This document shows, piece after piece, positions 37,116 to 47,141 of a DNA stretch of 64,000 nt. Below the pieces are notes generated by a model. That model ran no database searches. It was given only the letters and a program-made list of their open reading frames with translations, and had not been told where the DNA came from. The position numbers and the translations under genes were made by a program. This DNA is from Advenella incenata. Its GTDB lineage: Bacteria; Pseudomonadota; Gammaproteobacteria; Burkholderiales; Burkholderiaceae_B. The first letter of the stretch is position 1; each line of letters begins with the position of its first letter. Location: positions 496,001 to 560,000 of the forward strand of contig NZ_SHKO01000001.1 in assembly GCF_004217095.1 (NCBI RefSeq), written 5' to 3'.

Positions 37116-38012
37116 CTATTCGGCCCGCGCCAGGTCTGGCATAAAACCGGCGGTTGGCGGGAGCAGCAATTCGGCCGATTGCGCCTGGCGGGTAAGCGTC
37201 AATGCCTCAATTAGTTGATCACAGGCGTAACTGGCTGCGTCAAATAGCGATGCACCGCTTAGCAACTGGCCTGTGAGCGTGGCGCTGAACAGATCGCCCG
37301 TACCCTTGGGAGAGATATCGATGCGGGCATGGCTCAGGATCTTATGCTCATGTCGCGTCACCACGGCCACCAGCATCTGATTGTCGGGCCAGGCGGCCGG
37401 CGCCGCGCTGGTGACGACAATCCATTGCGTGCGACCGGTCAGCAATCGACGCGCGGCAGTGACCACACTATCGATATCTGATCCTGCTACGCCAGTGAGC
37501 TGTTGCAGCTCGAAGCCATTGGGCGTGAGTCCGTCGGCCAGCGGCAGCAGATGGCTCAGATAGGCGTCTGCCATATCGGGGCTGACATATTGTCCGGTGT
37601 CATGATCGCCCAGGACGGGGTCGATCACGACCTGCAGGGCGGGACGGACCTTCAGGACACGCACAATCCACTCGGCTAATAACCGGGCCTGCTGCGGACC
37701 ACCCATGTAGCCCGTCAGAACGGCTCGCAACTGCCCAAGTGCGTTACGTGCGAACAGATCGCTCAGGTACCCGCTGAACCATTCGGTGGGAATAGCGCCG
37801 CCGTGAAACGTAGGGTAGTGTGGTGTGTTACTGAAGACCACGGTCGGGACCGTGGCGACGGTCAGACCCTGTGCCTGGAGTGCGGGGACTGCCACGTTAT
37901 TGCCCACCCGACCATAAACGACCTGCGACTGAACTGAGACCACGTCAATGGGTAGGGGACGAAGCAAAGCGGCCGGGTCGGTGGCCGTACCGGGTTCGAC
38001 GGGCTCGGTCAA
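37116..38012 (-). CDS. pdxY: Pyridoxal kinase
   Basis: 298-aa ribokinase-fold enzyme that phosphorylates pyridoxal in the PLP salvage path. It shows [67 protein letters not shown] and the anion-hole phrase [19 protein letters not shown] with the catalytic Asp. It starts with TTG (38010-38012) sharing TTGA with the yggS stop. No ATG fits, as the nucleoside site begins just downstream. Coupled translation from yggS would explain the weak start codon. About 190 bp with no gene follow toward metC. Confidence 0.93.
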   Translation of the reverse strand: MTEPVEPGTATDPAALLRPLPIDVVSVQSQVVYGRVGNNVAVPALQAQGLTVATVPTVVFSNTPHYPTFHGGAIPTEWFSGYLSDLFARNALGQLRAVLTGYMGGPQQARLLAEWIVRVLKVRPALQVVIDPVLGDHDTGQYVSPDMADAYLSHLLPLADGLTPNGFELQQLTGVAGSDIDSVVTAARRLLTGRTQWIVVTSAAPAAWPDNQMLVAVVTRHEHKILSHARIDISPKGTGDLFSATLTGQLLSGASLFDAASYACDQLIEALTLTRQAQSAELLLPPTAGFMPDLARAE

Positions 38013-38824
38013 CGCGCTTCTCCTTGTTCTGCTGACGGCCAGTAATAGGCGTCAGGCGTGTCGCGCGCGCCGAAAATAGCCTGGCCGACACGCACCACGG
38101 TCGCACCTTCTTCAATGGCAATTTCGTAGTCGCCCGACATGCCCATGGACAGTTCATCCAGTTCGATGCTGGCAGGCGCGTCCTGGCGCAGTCGCTCTCG
38201 CAGTTCGCGCAGCAGTATGAAACAGTTGCGCACGCGCGAGGCTTCGGCTGACAGTAGCGCCAGCGTCATCAGGCCACGTACCCGCAGGGCGGAAAATGCC
38301 GGTAGCTGCTGTAAAAAGGCGGCCACTTCCTCTGGCGGCAGGCCATATTTGCTGGCCTCTCCCGAGGTGTTGACCTGCACGAATACATCGAGCCCGCGGC
38401 CCTCGGCCTGCAGGCGTCGCTCCAGGGCTTCGGCCACGCGCAGGCTATCGAGCGCCTGGAACTCGGTGGCAAAGCGCGCGACCAGCTTGGCCTTGTTGGT
38501 CTGCAAATGGCCGATCACTGACCAGTGCAGATCGGTCAGGTCTGCCATTTCTTCCCACTTGCGGTAGGCCTCTTGCGGTTTGTTTTCGCCGAACTGGCGA
38601 CAGCCTGCCGCGTAGGCCAGGCGCAGGCTTGCTTCGGGTTTGGTCTTGCTTACCGGGAGCAGGCGCACGCTGGCCGGATCGCGTCCGACTCGCTGGCACG
38701 ACGCTGCAATGCGTGCCTGAACCGCCGCAATATTATGCTGAAAGTCGTCGACAGATTCGGCCGGCGGCCAGCGGCCGTGCTGATCGTGCAGGGTAGGGGT
38801 ATCCAAAGGAGGGCGTGTGCTCAT
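38009..38824 (-). CDS. yggS: YggS-family PLP homeostasis protein (PLPBP)
   Basis: 271 aa; the usual length is ~235, with ~30 extra N-terminal residues. Monomeric PLP-binding TIM-barrel protein that buffers free PLP and affects amino-acid pools. PLP lysine in [60 protein letters not shown] and [20 protein letters not shown] are all family signatures. Its stop overlaps pdxY, making a PLP-salvage pair. The start ATG lacks a clear ribosome site; a later start near MTALLS-type positions is not supported. Confidence 0.94.
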   Translation of the reverse strand: MSTRPPLDTPTLHDQHGRWPPAESVDDFQHNIAAVQARIAASCQRVGRDPASVRLLPVSKTKPEASLRLAYAAGCRQFGENKPQEAYRKWEEMADLTDLHWSVIGHLQTNKAKLVARFATEFQALDSLRVAEALERRLQAEGRGLDVFVQVNTSGEASKYGLPPEEVAAFLQQLPAFSALRVRGLMTLALLSAEASRVRNCFILLRELRERLRQDAPASIELDELSMGMSGDYEIAIEEGATVVRVGQAIFGARDTPDAYYWPSAEQGEAR

Positions 38825-39087
38825 GTGTCATCTCGCTGCCGACAGGCCTGTTGCATTCAATGTTCGCGTTGCCGCCGCAGCCATTGGCGTTCACACCGGG
38901 TGAGCGTCCTTGACAATATTGTGCAGCCGCGATTGCATTCTTTTGAACTGCGATAATGCGGGATTATCGCAGGATTGGAAAAGAAAATCGGGTCAGCATT
39001 CAGTATAAACCCTGACCCCGGTTATTCGCATGCCGTGATCGGGCAGCGAGCGCCATGGTACTGCGCAAGTGTCCCGGCGAGTGCAGT

Positions 39088-39119
39088 GCGCTTCGTACGC
39101 TGTGCAGCATGCGAAGCGC
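39088..39119. terminator. Strong imperfect hairpin downstream of dsbA
   Basis: GCGCTTCG (39088-39095) pairs with CGAAGCGC (39112-39119); the inner sequences GCTG and CAGC extend the stem over a TG loop with two mismatches. No U-run follows in either direction, so it may be a pause or mRNA-stabilising structure instead of a true terminator. It lies 28 bp past the dsbA stop in a 322-bp gap that has no gene. Confidence 0.45.
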
Positions 39120-39146
39120 GCGGTTCCAGCACCCGTTTACTGCCGT

Positions 39147-39782
39147 TTATTTTTTCTCGGCAAGAACCTGATCAAGCAGTTTCTGCGCCTGCGTGATGCT
39201 GGACGCATAGTCGCCCGTCATGCCGGGAGAGGTCACGTACTTTCCGCCGATGGCAAACGAAGGTGTGCCTTCAATGGCATAGGTATCGGTCATTTCGGCG
39301 GCGCGTTTGACTTTGGCTGTCACGCCAAAAGAATCGAATGCAGAGGTAAAGGCCGCCTTGTCAATGCCCTGGCTGGCAGCCCAGTCGATAATGGCATCCT
39401 TGGTAAACAGTTTTTTGCCTTCCTGGTGAATGGCATTGAATACTTTCGGATGCAGATCAAGCTTGTCTAGCGCTTCCAGCGAATAATACAGTTGCTGCAT
39501 GGGTTGCATGGCGGCATTGAAAGCGACTGGAACACGTACGAACGCGACATTGGCAGGCAAGGTTTTTACCCATTTTTCCACCATCGGTTCCATTTCGGCG
39601 CAATGAGGGCAGCTGTAGGCGAAAAATTCCATTACTTCAACTTTGTCTCCCGATCCTGAAGGCTGGGCGGTATTCAATGTCTTGAATGCCGGTCCGGACT
39701 GGGCCATGACGGGAACAAAGGCTGCAGCACCGGTAAGCAGGGCGGCAGATACGAAACGGAGCACAATGGAGGATGATTTCAT
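39147..39782 (-). CDS. dsbA: Periplasmic thiol:disulfide oxidoreductase DsbA
   Basis: 211 aa with a signal peptide (MKSSSIVLRFVSAALLTGAA...VMAQ). The thioredoxin active site is FFAYSCPHCAEMEP (CPHC, typical of DsbA), and the cis-Pro loop is EGTPSFAIGGKYV. It introduces disulfides into exported proteins. Start at 39782 is taken from the signal peptide, as upstream extension would bury it. Third gene in the argS - SPOR - dsbA order, 120 bp after the SPOR gene. Confidence 0.95.
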   Translation of the reverse strand: MKSSSIVLRFVSAALLTGAAAFVPVMAQSGPAFKTLNTAQPSGSGDKVEVMEFFAYSCPHCAEMEPMVEKWVKTLPANVAFVRVPVAFNAAMQPMQQLYYSLEALDKLDLHPKVFNAIHQEGKKLFTKDAIIDWAASQGIDKAAFTSAFDSFGVTAKVKRAAEMTDTYAIEGTPSFAIGGKYVTSPGMTGDYASSITQAQKLLDQVLAEKK

Positions 39783-39902
39783 AGTCTGTTTGTGAAATTG
39801 GTTAATATTCGGGCACTCATGCCCGCGAGCCGCCACTGGATCCGGCGGTACTGCATTAGGACATGCTGCGCCCCGTAAAGTTCCCGCCTGGCGTGCCCTG
39901 GC

Positions 39903-40721
39903 CTAGCGCACGATGGTGGAGTTGATTTTAGCCCCGGAGAGCTGGGCGCGGGACTCGCTCAGTTCCTTCTCGCTATCGAAGGGGCCGATACGGACGCGAT
40001 TGACGTCCATATTGTTCACTCTGGCTTTCTGGATCTGCACATTGAAACCCATCATGATCATGCGGGCGCGAAAGGCATCGGCCTCTTTCTCATCGCGATA
40101 GGACCCCACCTGCAGGTAACGGGGTGCGCCGCTGCGAGTCTGCGCGGCAGGCGGCGTATTTGCTGCTGTGGCCTTGGGTGCGGTGCCCGGGTTTGCGGTA
40201 GTCTGTGCGTTTTTTGAGGGGGCAGCTGCGGTGGCCGGCGCCTTGGTGGCTGCCGGTTTGTCGCCAGGCAGTGTGTTAATCAGTGAGGCAATCTGGTCGT
40301 CATCTGTTTTGGGCGCCGCTTTTGTCGGTGGCGTTGCCGATGGCAAGGTGCCACCCGCTGTAAACGGCATATCGCCGGCGTTTTCCGGGATGCCCAGTAG
40401 CGGAGGCAGTGGTTCAATTTTCGGGCGGGACGGCGGCTGCTGCGCTGAATTGATGCTGCCGTCGCTGTTCATCCATGCGTTTGGATCGATCAGTGTGGCG
40501 CTCGGGCTGGGTGGGGCCTGGCCGGTGAGGGCGCCAGGCTGACCATTTGCCGGTTGCCGGCGGTCCTGAATCGGAGAGGGCGAACGCATGATCATGAAAG
40601 CGGCCACGGCAGCCACGGACAGGCCGATGATCAGGCCCAGCAGGATAGACGAAAATGTCATGCCATTGCCGGAGGAAGACCGGGAACTACGGGCGGCGGG
40701 GCGTTTCTTGCGTGTTGCCAT
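39903..40721 (-). CDS. SPOR-domain cell-division-type membrane protein (FtsN-like)
   Basis: 272 aa. Lys/Arg-rich cytoplasmic N-terminus MATRKKRPAARSSRSS, one membrane helix (FSSILLGLIIGLSVAAVAAF), a long Pro/Ala-rich periplasmic linker, and a C-terminal SPOR domain (~70 aa) with LQVGSYRDEKEADAFRARMI and NRVRIGPFDSEKELSESRA. The layout matches FtsN, whose SPOR domain binds denuded peptidoglycan at the septum. Starts 16 bp after argS ends, so it is likely co-transcribed. No strong ribosome site; the frame extends upstream into argS but MATRKKRP is the natural start. Confidence 0.9.
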   Translation of the reverse strand: MATRKKRPAARSSRSSSGNGMTFSSILLGLIIGLSVAAVAAFMIMRSPSPIQDRRQPANGQPGALTGQAPPSPSATLIDPNAWMNSDGSINSAQQPPSRPKIEPLPPLLGIPENAGDMPFTAGGTLPSATPPTKAAPKTDDDQIASLINTLPGDKPAATKAPATAAAPSKNAQTTANPGTAPKATAANTPPAAQTRSGAPRYLQVGSYRDEKEADAFRARMIMMGFNVQIQKARVNNMDVNRVRIGPFDSEKELSESRAQLSGAKINSTIVR

Positions 40722-40737
40722 AGTGGAACAGTCTCGC

Positions 40738-42420
40738 TTACATTTGCTGGGGTGCGGACACACCCAGCAGGCCAAGGCCATTGGCAATGACCTGACGGGT
40801 GGCGTCGGCCAGACGCAGCCGCGCACGTTTCAATTCGATATCGTCAAGCATGATGCGTTCGGCGTTGTACCACGAATGGAAATCGGCTGCGCATTCCTGA
40901 AGCCAGAATGCAACCTGATGCGGCGACAGTTCCTGGCCTGCCGTTTGAATCAGGCCAGGCAGCTCTGCCAGGCGCTTCAGTAGCGTGATTTCCGTAGGGG
41001 CCACCAGCTTGCTGCTGTCGGCGCTGGCCAGACCTTCTGTCAGGTCAGCTGAGTCACGCAGCAGCTTGCAGATACGCGCATGTGCATACTGAACATAATA
41101 TACCGGATTCTCCTCGCCCTTTGCCAGGGCCAGATCAATATCAAATACAAATTCAGTATCTGCCTTGCGCTGAATCAGGAAGTAGCGAACGGCATCCTGC
41201 CCAACCCAGTCGATCAGATCACGCATGGTGACATAGCTGCCGGCGCGCTTGGAGATTTTGACCTCCTGCCCGTTGCGCATGACCCTGACCATCTTGTGCA
41301 GAATATAGGAAGGATAGGTCTTGGGAATGCCCAGATTCAGTGCCTGCAGGCCAGCGCGTACGCGGGCGATGGTGCCGTGATGGTCGGTACCCTGGATGTT
41401 GATGGCGTGGGTATAACCGCGATTCCATTTGCCCACGTGATAGGCCACGTCGGGTACGAAATACGTGTAGCCGCCGTCGGACTTGCGCATGACCCGGTCT
41501 TTGTCGTCGCCGGTGCCCAGTTCCGTCGTTTTCAGCCATAAGGCGTTTTCATGTTCGTATGTGTAGCCGCTGGCGATCAGTTTGTTGACGGTATCTTCCA
41601 CCTTGCCGTCGCTATAGAGCGAGCTTTCAAGATAGTAATTGTCAAATTTCAGCCCGAACGCCTGCAGATCCAGGTCCTGCTCGCGACGCAGGCAGGCTAC
41701 GGCGAACTGGCGGATGTCTTCGAGCGAATCGAGCTCGCCTGTGGCAGTAATGCTGTGACCGTCGGCTTCAATGGTCGCCTTGTTGACGTAATCGCGGGCA
41801 ATATCGGCAATATACTCGCCACGGTAGCCGTCACTGGGGTAGGCGGGATCGTCCGGGCTGATGCCGCGGGCCCGGGCCTGCGTGCTTACCGCCAGGTTGT
41901 GAATCTGGTTGCCGGCATCGTTGTAATAGAATTCGCGCAGCACATCGTAGCCGCCGGCATCAAGCAGCCGGCAGACGCAGTCGCCCAGGGCCGCCTGGCG
42001 GGCATGGCCGACATGCAGGGGGCCGGTGGGATTGGCGGAGACAAATTCCACAATGACTTTCTCGTTGCGCCTGGCGGCATTGCCGTACTGGCTGCCCTGC
42101 TGTGCAATGGTCTGCAGCACCTGCTGGTGCGTTGCCTGCGTCAGTCGCAAGTTGATAAAGCCAGGGCCGGCCACATCGGCCGACTCCACCACACCGGCAG
42201 CGGCCGGGTTGGCCAGCACATGGGCGACAATCTCCTGGGCCAGTTCACGCGGGTTCCGACGGGCAGGCTTGGCGATCTGCATGGCGACGTTGCTGGCAAT
42301 ATCGCCGTGATCGGCCTGCTTGGGGCGTTCCAGTTTGATAACCGGGGTGGCCTCGGGAAGGGTATCGTGAACGGCTGCCTGAAGCAGCGAAAGTAAGTGT
42401 TGTTGCAGCTCGGGGAGCAT
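40738..42420 (-). CDS. argS: Arginyl-tRNA synthetase
   Basis: Class I synthetase, 560 aa. N-terminal Add1 domain, then the HIGH-type motif [55 protein letters not shown], and [16 protein letters not shown] before the anticodon domain. It lacks a standard KMSKS; the loop is [17 protein letters not shown], as in many ArgRS. Leads the argS - SPOR - dsbA transcript. The Rhs gene ends 30 bp upstream on the same strand. Confidence 0.97.
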   Translation of the reverse strand: MLPELQQHLLSLLQAAVHDTLPEATPVIKLERPKQADHGDIASNVAMQIAKPARRNPRELAQEIVAHVLANPAAAGVVESADVAGPGFINLRLTQATHQQVLQTIAQQGSQYGNAARRNEKVIVEFVSANPTGPLHVGHARQAALGDCVCRLLDAGGYDVLREFYYNDAGNQIHNLAVSTQARARGISPDDPAYPSDGYRGEYIADIARDYVNKATIEADGHSITATGELDSLEDIRQFAVACLRREQDLDLQAFGLKFDNYYLESSLYSDGKVEDTVNKLIASGYTYEHENALWLKTTELGTGDDKDRVMRKSDGGYTYFVPDVAYHVGKWNRGYTHAINIQGTDHHGTIARVRAGLQALNLGIPKTYPSYILHKMVRVMRNGQEVKISKRAGSYVTMRDLIDWVGQDAVRYFLIQRKADTEFVFDIDLALAKGEENPVYYVQYAHARICKLLRDSADLTEGLASADSSKLVAPTEITLLKRLAELPGLIQTAGQELSPHQVAFWLQECAADFHSWYNAERIMLDDIELKRARLRLADATRQVIANGLGLLGVSAPQQM

Positions 42421-42450
42421 GGCGTCCGGGGGGTGGAAAAAAGGCAGATT

Positions 42451-45400
42451 TTACCATACCTGGCCTGTCTGTAACTCAAAGCCCGTGGTTTCCCGCAGCC
42501 ACCGAGCATAGGCCTGGATATCGGCGCGACCGACAATCGGCTGGCTGACCAGCGCCTTTTCTTTACCGGGCGGCACCGCCATCATGTTGCCGTAAAACAG
42601 GTCGGCGATCGTCAGCGGCCGGGTCTGCGGCAGATCACGCTCGATAAACTGTTCTACCTGCATGCGTCTGGCCTGGCCGACACTTGCGGATTGATGCTGC
42701 CGTATTGAGGTTCTGTCAGCGCCTTCCATTTCGCGGTCTCGCTTGAGGCTTTCCCAGGCCGGGTCCTGCCATTCATAGCGCATGAGATTGTTATGGACCA
42801 GCGGGTTGCGGATGCGCAGGGCGGTCGGCGGCAGTGGTCGCCAGGATATGCCCGCCGCCCGTCCCTGTTGGTACATCCATTGCAGCACCACGTTACTCAG
42901 ATCGCCAGGCAGGCCACTGGCGTTGGCCACGTGCGTGGTGTCCGCAGCCTGTATCGCACCGCCCATATCAGAGTGGTTGCCTATAAAGCCGACTTCATGA
43001 AAGTTCTGATGTCCATTGCCGCCTATGGAGGTTAAAGGAAAGATATTGTTATATTCGTTCAGGGCCACTGCGTGGGCGACCCACTGCCAGGCGGGAGACA
43101 CCTGGTAATTGTAGGCTGCGTTGTTCGAGCCCAGCACGCCAAGCTGCGTGACCGTATCGAACAGGCCCATGAAACGTAAATCCAGGCAGGCACTGACAGT
43201 CATGAAAGCATCCGGGGTCTGGCCGTTGCTTGCAAATGGCGTGTGAATCCGGACGCTGAACAGGCCGTCTTGTGTCTGCTGCAAAATCTGGTTCGCAAAA
43301 ATGCGTGCTGCCGCCGCGCCGCGGGAAAAGCCGATGACATCGATAGGGATGTGACCGTTGGCGTTTCGCAATGACGGCGCATCGCTGAGCAGGGAGTCGA
43401 TCAGGCGATGCATCTGGGTGCGCACAATGCCGGCCACAGATTCTGCTGCCAGGGCATCCACAGGGCGCAGCAATACGCCCAGCGGACCCATCACGTATGG
43501 GCTTTGCAAGGGATTGGTCGCACCATAGACCGCCGGCTCGGCAAACGCATAGAGGCCGTCGCTGGTGCCCGGTCCGCCGATGTAGTGTACGGGGCCCGAA
43601 TCGTACAGTTTTTGCAGTTTGTACACATTCGAATTGGTGTCGCTGCCCATGTTGCGGGTACCATCGAAGGCGAATAACAGCAAACCGAGCGGATCGACAT
43701 AGCGGCGCGGTTGCGCGGCCGCATATCCCAGGGGATCGGCGCCGGGAACGGGGCCGATCGGATCGGGTTCCAGATAGTGGCCAAAGGCAGGGTCGTAGGT
43801 GCGATAGATATTATCGAACCAGCCGGTCGCTTCGTCCTCATACTGTCCCGGATAGCGCAACGGCAGTTGCACTCGCGCAATCAGTGGCGTCATTTTCCCT
43901 TCCGGTTCAGGACGCGCCAGCCAGACGGGCTGCGCCTGCCTGTCGGTCACAAGCAGCGGCAGCCCCTGGGTATCGGTGTGGATAAAATGCAGCGTTGCCG
44001 CAGACCGGTCGCTCAGCATACGGCGCAGCGCAGGTTGAACGGACACGTCTGCCGGCTGCGATCTGTCGCTGAACGCCGCGGGCCTTGCGTAGTCGATAAA
44101 GGCAACAGCGATGGCACCGGCATAAATGTAGCGTCGTGAAATGGCGCCATTGGTTGGGGAGCGCAGCGGCGCGCCCGCAGGCACAGACCAGTGGCCGATC
44201 ACCCGATTGTTCTGATAATAAAAGTGGGTAAACGCCTGCTGGTCGCGGCGGGCAATGCGCAGGCCCTGGCCGTTGTGCAGATTTTGCTGAATCGGCCGGC
44301 CCTGCCGATAAACCACATTAAGGCGGCGGTTAACCCCATAGCGCGTATCCAGGCGGTCAACCTGCACCGGCAAGCCGCTGGCGTCACGCCTGATATGGCT
44401 GCGCTGCGTACGGTGGCCGTCAAAGCGTGCGATACTGGCGCCGCTGCGGTCCCAGGCATACCATACTCGCCGCTTTTGGGAAGTAGCCGGTGCGCGTGAC
44501 AGTTGCCCTTTTGTGTAGCGGTAATGCTGCTCTGTCATTCCAGCCAGCCGCTGCTTGCTGCCGTAAAAATAATATCGGCGAATGGCGCTGGCGACTGCCG
44601 GATAATAATAGTCTTCCTTGAGGATGCGTCCGTTGCGCCCCACCAGGCGTTCCAGGCCCAGGATCGGACGGCTGGTTGTACCTGTAGGGGCCACCAGATG
44701 CAACTGCTGATGGCCAAAGGCATCCTGACGGTACTGCATCCGGATCTGGTTGCCGAAGGTGGCTTCACCAGCGGCGGTTATGTGCACAATGGGGTGTTGC
44801 CGTTGCGTGGCGTCTTCCCAGACGATGCTGCGCAGTTGCTGCTGCGGCGTATATGTGTAGAGCAGGCGGCCGCCTTCGGGCAGCAGCTGTATTTCCAGGC
44901 GGCTCTGCGGATGGCGCAGGATGATGTCCTCATAAGAGACCCGGTAAGGGTTGTGTGTGTTGCGCGGCCTGGAAATACGGGTACGCAAGGTCCCGTTTGC
45001 CCAATTCATCGCATGTCCTTGTGTTTCGTTGGCATGCGTTAGCGTAAAGCCACCATCTTCTGTGTAATGAAGGGTGGTTGTGGCAACCGCAGATGCCGTG
45101 CGTGCCGGGTCCTGATCAGTGGCAGGCCCGGATGTGGTCGATTCCCGCAAGGTGCGCAGGCGTTGCTGCGCATCATACTCGTACGACCAGCGCACCCCGT
45201 TGGCAAAGGTCTGGGTGGTGGGCTGCCCCTTGCTGTTGTACTGGATGCGCTGGCTGCCGGTGAGTGTGCTGGACCAGAAAATACCGCGCCCCTGCGGGTC
45301 ATAGTGCAACTGCAGGCCGGGCCAGAGCCCTTGGGGCTGGCTCAGCCGTGCCGGCATGCCGTTGGGGTAGCGGGCGATGTATAGGCCATTGATGTACGAT

Positions 45401-46689
45401 AGGCGACCCTGCTTGTCATAGGCAGCCTGTAGTCCTGGCGCGGCGCAGCCAATGCAGCCATGGCCTTTGATCGACTCGAGCAGGTAACGGCTATTGATGC
45501 GTCGCCAGATAAAGCGGGTGCGCTGACCGTCGCCGTCTGTAACGCGGGTGATGCTGCGCTGCGCGCCCGCGGCGCCATAGCTGAAAAACTGGGTTCCCGG
45601 GCCGGCAGGCTGATCATGCAGCACGGCGCGGATCACTTTGCCGCTTTGATCATATTGCCAGGTCCGCAAGCGGTAGGGCTGCGACAGGGGGGCAGACATA
45701 TTTGCCGCCAGCGCCGAGCGGCCGGCCAGGACCGGTATTTCGGCGCGCAGGGTCCAGATACCCAGCGCCGGCACTGCGTCGGCAGGGGCATTATTGCCGG
45801 CGTTTCCGTAGTGGCGGGGTACGATCGCCATGCCCGTCAGTTTGTATGGGTCTCCTGCCTGATAAGCCACCTCGTACAGGTAGAGCGTCTGGCGGTTATC
45901 ATCCATGGCAGCAGACACCAGACGCCCGGCAGGCAAGTCGTAGCGATACCGGATGGCGCCTTGGGGCGTGTCGACTCGAGTCAGACGCGCGGGGGCACGC
46001 ATGTGGAGGTTCTGGCTGTAGTGAAACACCAGGGCGTGGCCGGCATCGCTTGTGACCTGACGGATCTTGTCGGCAAAAATCGAGGCACGGCTGTATCGCT
46101 GTATCTGCAGGTGGTGTCCATCCACGTTCAGTCCGGTAAGCAGCCCCTGGCGGTCAAAGGTGATGGTGCTGCCGTCAGGCCAGTGCCAGACCCAGCCGCT
46201 TTCGGCAACCGCCAGCCGTCCATGGGCAGCCACTGCAGCCGGAACAGTTTTGCCCGCCCGTTTGCCAAACTGGATGCGGGAACCATCAGCCTGGATAATC
46301 TGCAGGCCGTCTGGCGTGCGTTGCAGATCAATATCGAAATTGTGCCGCCAGCCTACGCCCAGTCCCCGGTCTGCCCGGTCCATTGCGTTATAGCTGCGCA
46401 TCACCAGCAAGCCGTCATGACGCAGGGGCAGATCGACTGTTTCCTGGTATTTGTTGCCGGTGGCCAGATTAACCGGGTTGCCGGCGCCGCTATTGATGGT
46501 CGGCTCAGTTGCGCCCACGGTAAAAGGGTTGTTGCTGCGGCACGGATGACCGGTGCCGGCGGACGCTCGCACGCATTGCGCAATATTTGCTTGTTCGGCA
46601 ACGGCCTCTGGGGCAAAATGGAGCATGCCTGCAAGCACCAGAATCAAGTGCCTGAAAGCAGGAAAAATTGAGCGAGGACGGGTTCGCAT
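42451..46689 (-). CDS. Secreted Rhs-repeat protein with C-terminal DUF2235 (Tle1-like) lipase domain
   Basis: 1412 aa from the ATG at 46689 (a TTG two codons upstream is possible). The N-terminus is a Sec signal, FRHLILVLAGMLHFAPEAVA, cleaved near AVA/EQ. Next is a DUF6531-like element, SGAGNPVNLATGNKYQETVD, and then YD/Rhs-type beta repeats to about residue 960. The Rhs core end follows: YPGQYEDEATGWFDNIYRTY, FGHYLEPDPIGPVPGADPLG and YVDPLGL. Right after it begins the variable tip (residue ~1004, DNA 42451-43680): LLFAFDGTRN with NSNVYKL, nucleophile Ser1122 in IDVIGFSRGAAAARIF, Asp1178 in RFMGLFDTV, and His1239 in VGFIGNHSDMGGAI. These match the DUF2235 alpha/beta hydrolase family that includes type VI phospholipase effectors. 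There is no PAAR or VgrG and no immunity gene beside it. A Sec-exported lipase displayed or released by the Rhs shell is the best reading (inference). Confidence 0.92.
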   Translation of the reverse strand: MRTRPRSIFPAFRHLILVLAGMLHFAPEAVAEQANIAQCVRASAGTGHPCRSNNPFTVGATEPTINSGAGNPVNLATGNKYQETVDLPLRHDGLLVMRSYNAMDRADRGLGVGWRHNFDIDLQRTPDGLQIIQADGSRIQFGKRAGKTVPAAVAAHGRLAVAESGWVWHWPDGSTITFDRQGLLTGLNVDGHHLQIQRYSRASIFADKIRQVTSDAGHALVFHYSQNLHMRAPARLTRVDTPQGAIRYRYDLPAGRLVSAAMDDNRQTLYLYEVAYQAGDPYKLTGMAIVPRHYGNAGNNAPADAVPALGIWTLRAEIPVLAGRSALAANMSAPLSQPYRLRTWQYDQSGKVIRAVLHDQPAGPGTQFFSYGAAGAQRSITRVTDGDGQRTRFIWRRINSRYLLESIKGHGCIGCAAPGLQAAYDKQGRLSYINGLYIARYPNGMPARLSQPQGLWPGLQLHYDPQGRGIFWSSTLTGSQRIQYNSKGQPTTQTFANGVRWSYEYDAQQRLRTLRESTTSGPATDQDPARTASAVATTTLHYTEDGGFTLTHANETQGHAMNWANGTLRTRISRPRNTHNPYRVSYEDIILRHPQSRLEIQLLPEGGRLLYTYTPQQQLRSIVWEDATQRQHPIVHITAAGEATFGNQIRMQYRQDAFGHQQLHLVAPTGTTSRPILGLERLVGRNGRILKEDYYYPAVASAIRRYYFYGSKQRLAGMTEQHYRYTKGQLSRAPATSQKRRVWYAWDRSGASIARFDGHRTQRSHIRRDASGLPVQVDRLDTRYGVNRRLNVVYRQGRPIQQNLHNGQGLRIARRDQQAFTHFYYQNNRVIGHWSVPAGAPLRSPTNGAISRRYIYAGAIAVAFIDYARPAAFSDRSQPADVSVQPALRRMLSDRSAATLHFIHTDTQGLPLLVTDRQAQPVWLARPEPEGKMTPLIARVQLPLRYPGQYEDEATGWFDNIYRTYDPAFGHYLEPDPIGPVPGADPLGYAAAQPRRYVDPLGLLLFAFDGTRNMGSDTNSNVYKLQKLYDSGPVHYIGGPGTSDGLYAFAEPAVYGATNPLQSPYVMGPLGVLLRPVDALAAESVAGIVRTQMHRLIDSLLSDAPSLRNANGHIPIDVIGFSRGAAAARIFANQILQQTQDGLFSVRIHTPFASNGQTPDAFMTVSACLDLRFMGLFDTVTQLGVLGSNNAAYNYQVSPAWQWVAHAVALNEYNNIFPLTSIGGNGHQNFHEVGFIGNHSDMGGAIQAADTTHVANASGLPGDLSNVVLQWMYQQGRAAGISWRPLPPTALRIRNPLVHNNLMRYEWQDPAWESLKRDREMEGADRTSIRQHQSASVGQARRMQVEQFIERDLPQTRPLTIADLFYGNMMAVPPGKEKALVSQPIVGRADIQAYARWLRETTGFELQTGQVW

Positions 46690-46778
46690 GACCAATAACC
46701 TGAAAAATGCGTATCATCACCTTTTGAATGCATTTGCAGTGGTCGCAGTCCAATAAAATATCTAATGAGGAAAACCGT

Positions 46779-47141
46779 ATGCTGATTACTTTTCGTTCGG
46801 ATATAGCAGGCGATGTCCTGATGATGGCCGAGCAGGCCAGGACGGTATTGCAGGCGGCAGGCCGTGAGTATGACACCGTGCCTGAAATGGGCGTCTTTAC
46901 AGTGGCCCAGCTGGAAGAAGCCATCCGTCAACTGGAACAGGCTATCAATGCGGACCCGGGTTCTGCGCCCGATCATCAGTTTGATGACAAGGATCGCGAA
47001 GACGAGGACGACGAGATCGCCGTACACCCCATCAGTGAAAATGTGAGCTTGCGCCGTCGTGCCTACCCGTTGCTGGACATGATGCGTCAGGCTAAGGCAG
47101 CGGGTAAGGAAGTGGTCTGGGAAAAAGGCAGCGCCTGGTAA
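46779..47141 (+). CDS. DUF1840 domain protein
   Basis: 120 aa, ATG with GAGGAAAA five bases before. MLITFRSDIAGDVLMMAEQA, then an acidic middle (DDKDREDEDDEIAVHPISEN) and VSLRRRAYPLLDMMRQAKAA match DUF1840, a short cytosolic family common in betaproteobacteria and without a known role. Divergent from the Rhs gene with 89 bp between starts. It does not look like an immunity protein: no signal peptide or membrane helix. Confidence 0.87.
   Translation: MLITFRSDIAGDVLMMAEQARTVLQAAGREYDTVPEMGVFTVAQLEEAIRQLEQAINADPGSAPDHQFDDKDREDEDDEIAVHPISENVSLRRRAYPLLDMMRQAKAAGKEVVWEKGSAW

Noticed and set aside
45460-46671. 403-codon plus-strand frame opposite the Rhs gene
   Set aside because: Antisense shadow of the Rhs repeats. 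I considered an immunity gene but it has no ribosome site, signal or known family.
42451-46689. Rhs protein as a type VI secretion effector
   Set aside because: Sec signal present, no PAAR, VgrG, chaperone (DUF1795/EagR) or type VI gene in the window; kept as a Sec-exported Rhs.
46779-47141. DUF1840 gene as immunity protein for the Rhs lipase
   Set aside because: It belongs to a widespread cytosolic family found without Rhs genes, and it is divergent and lacks export or membrane features.
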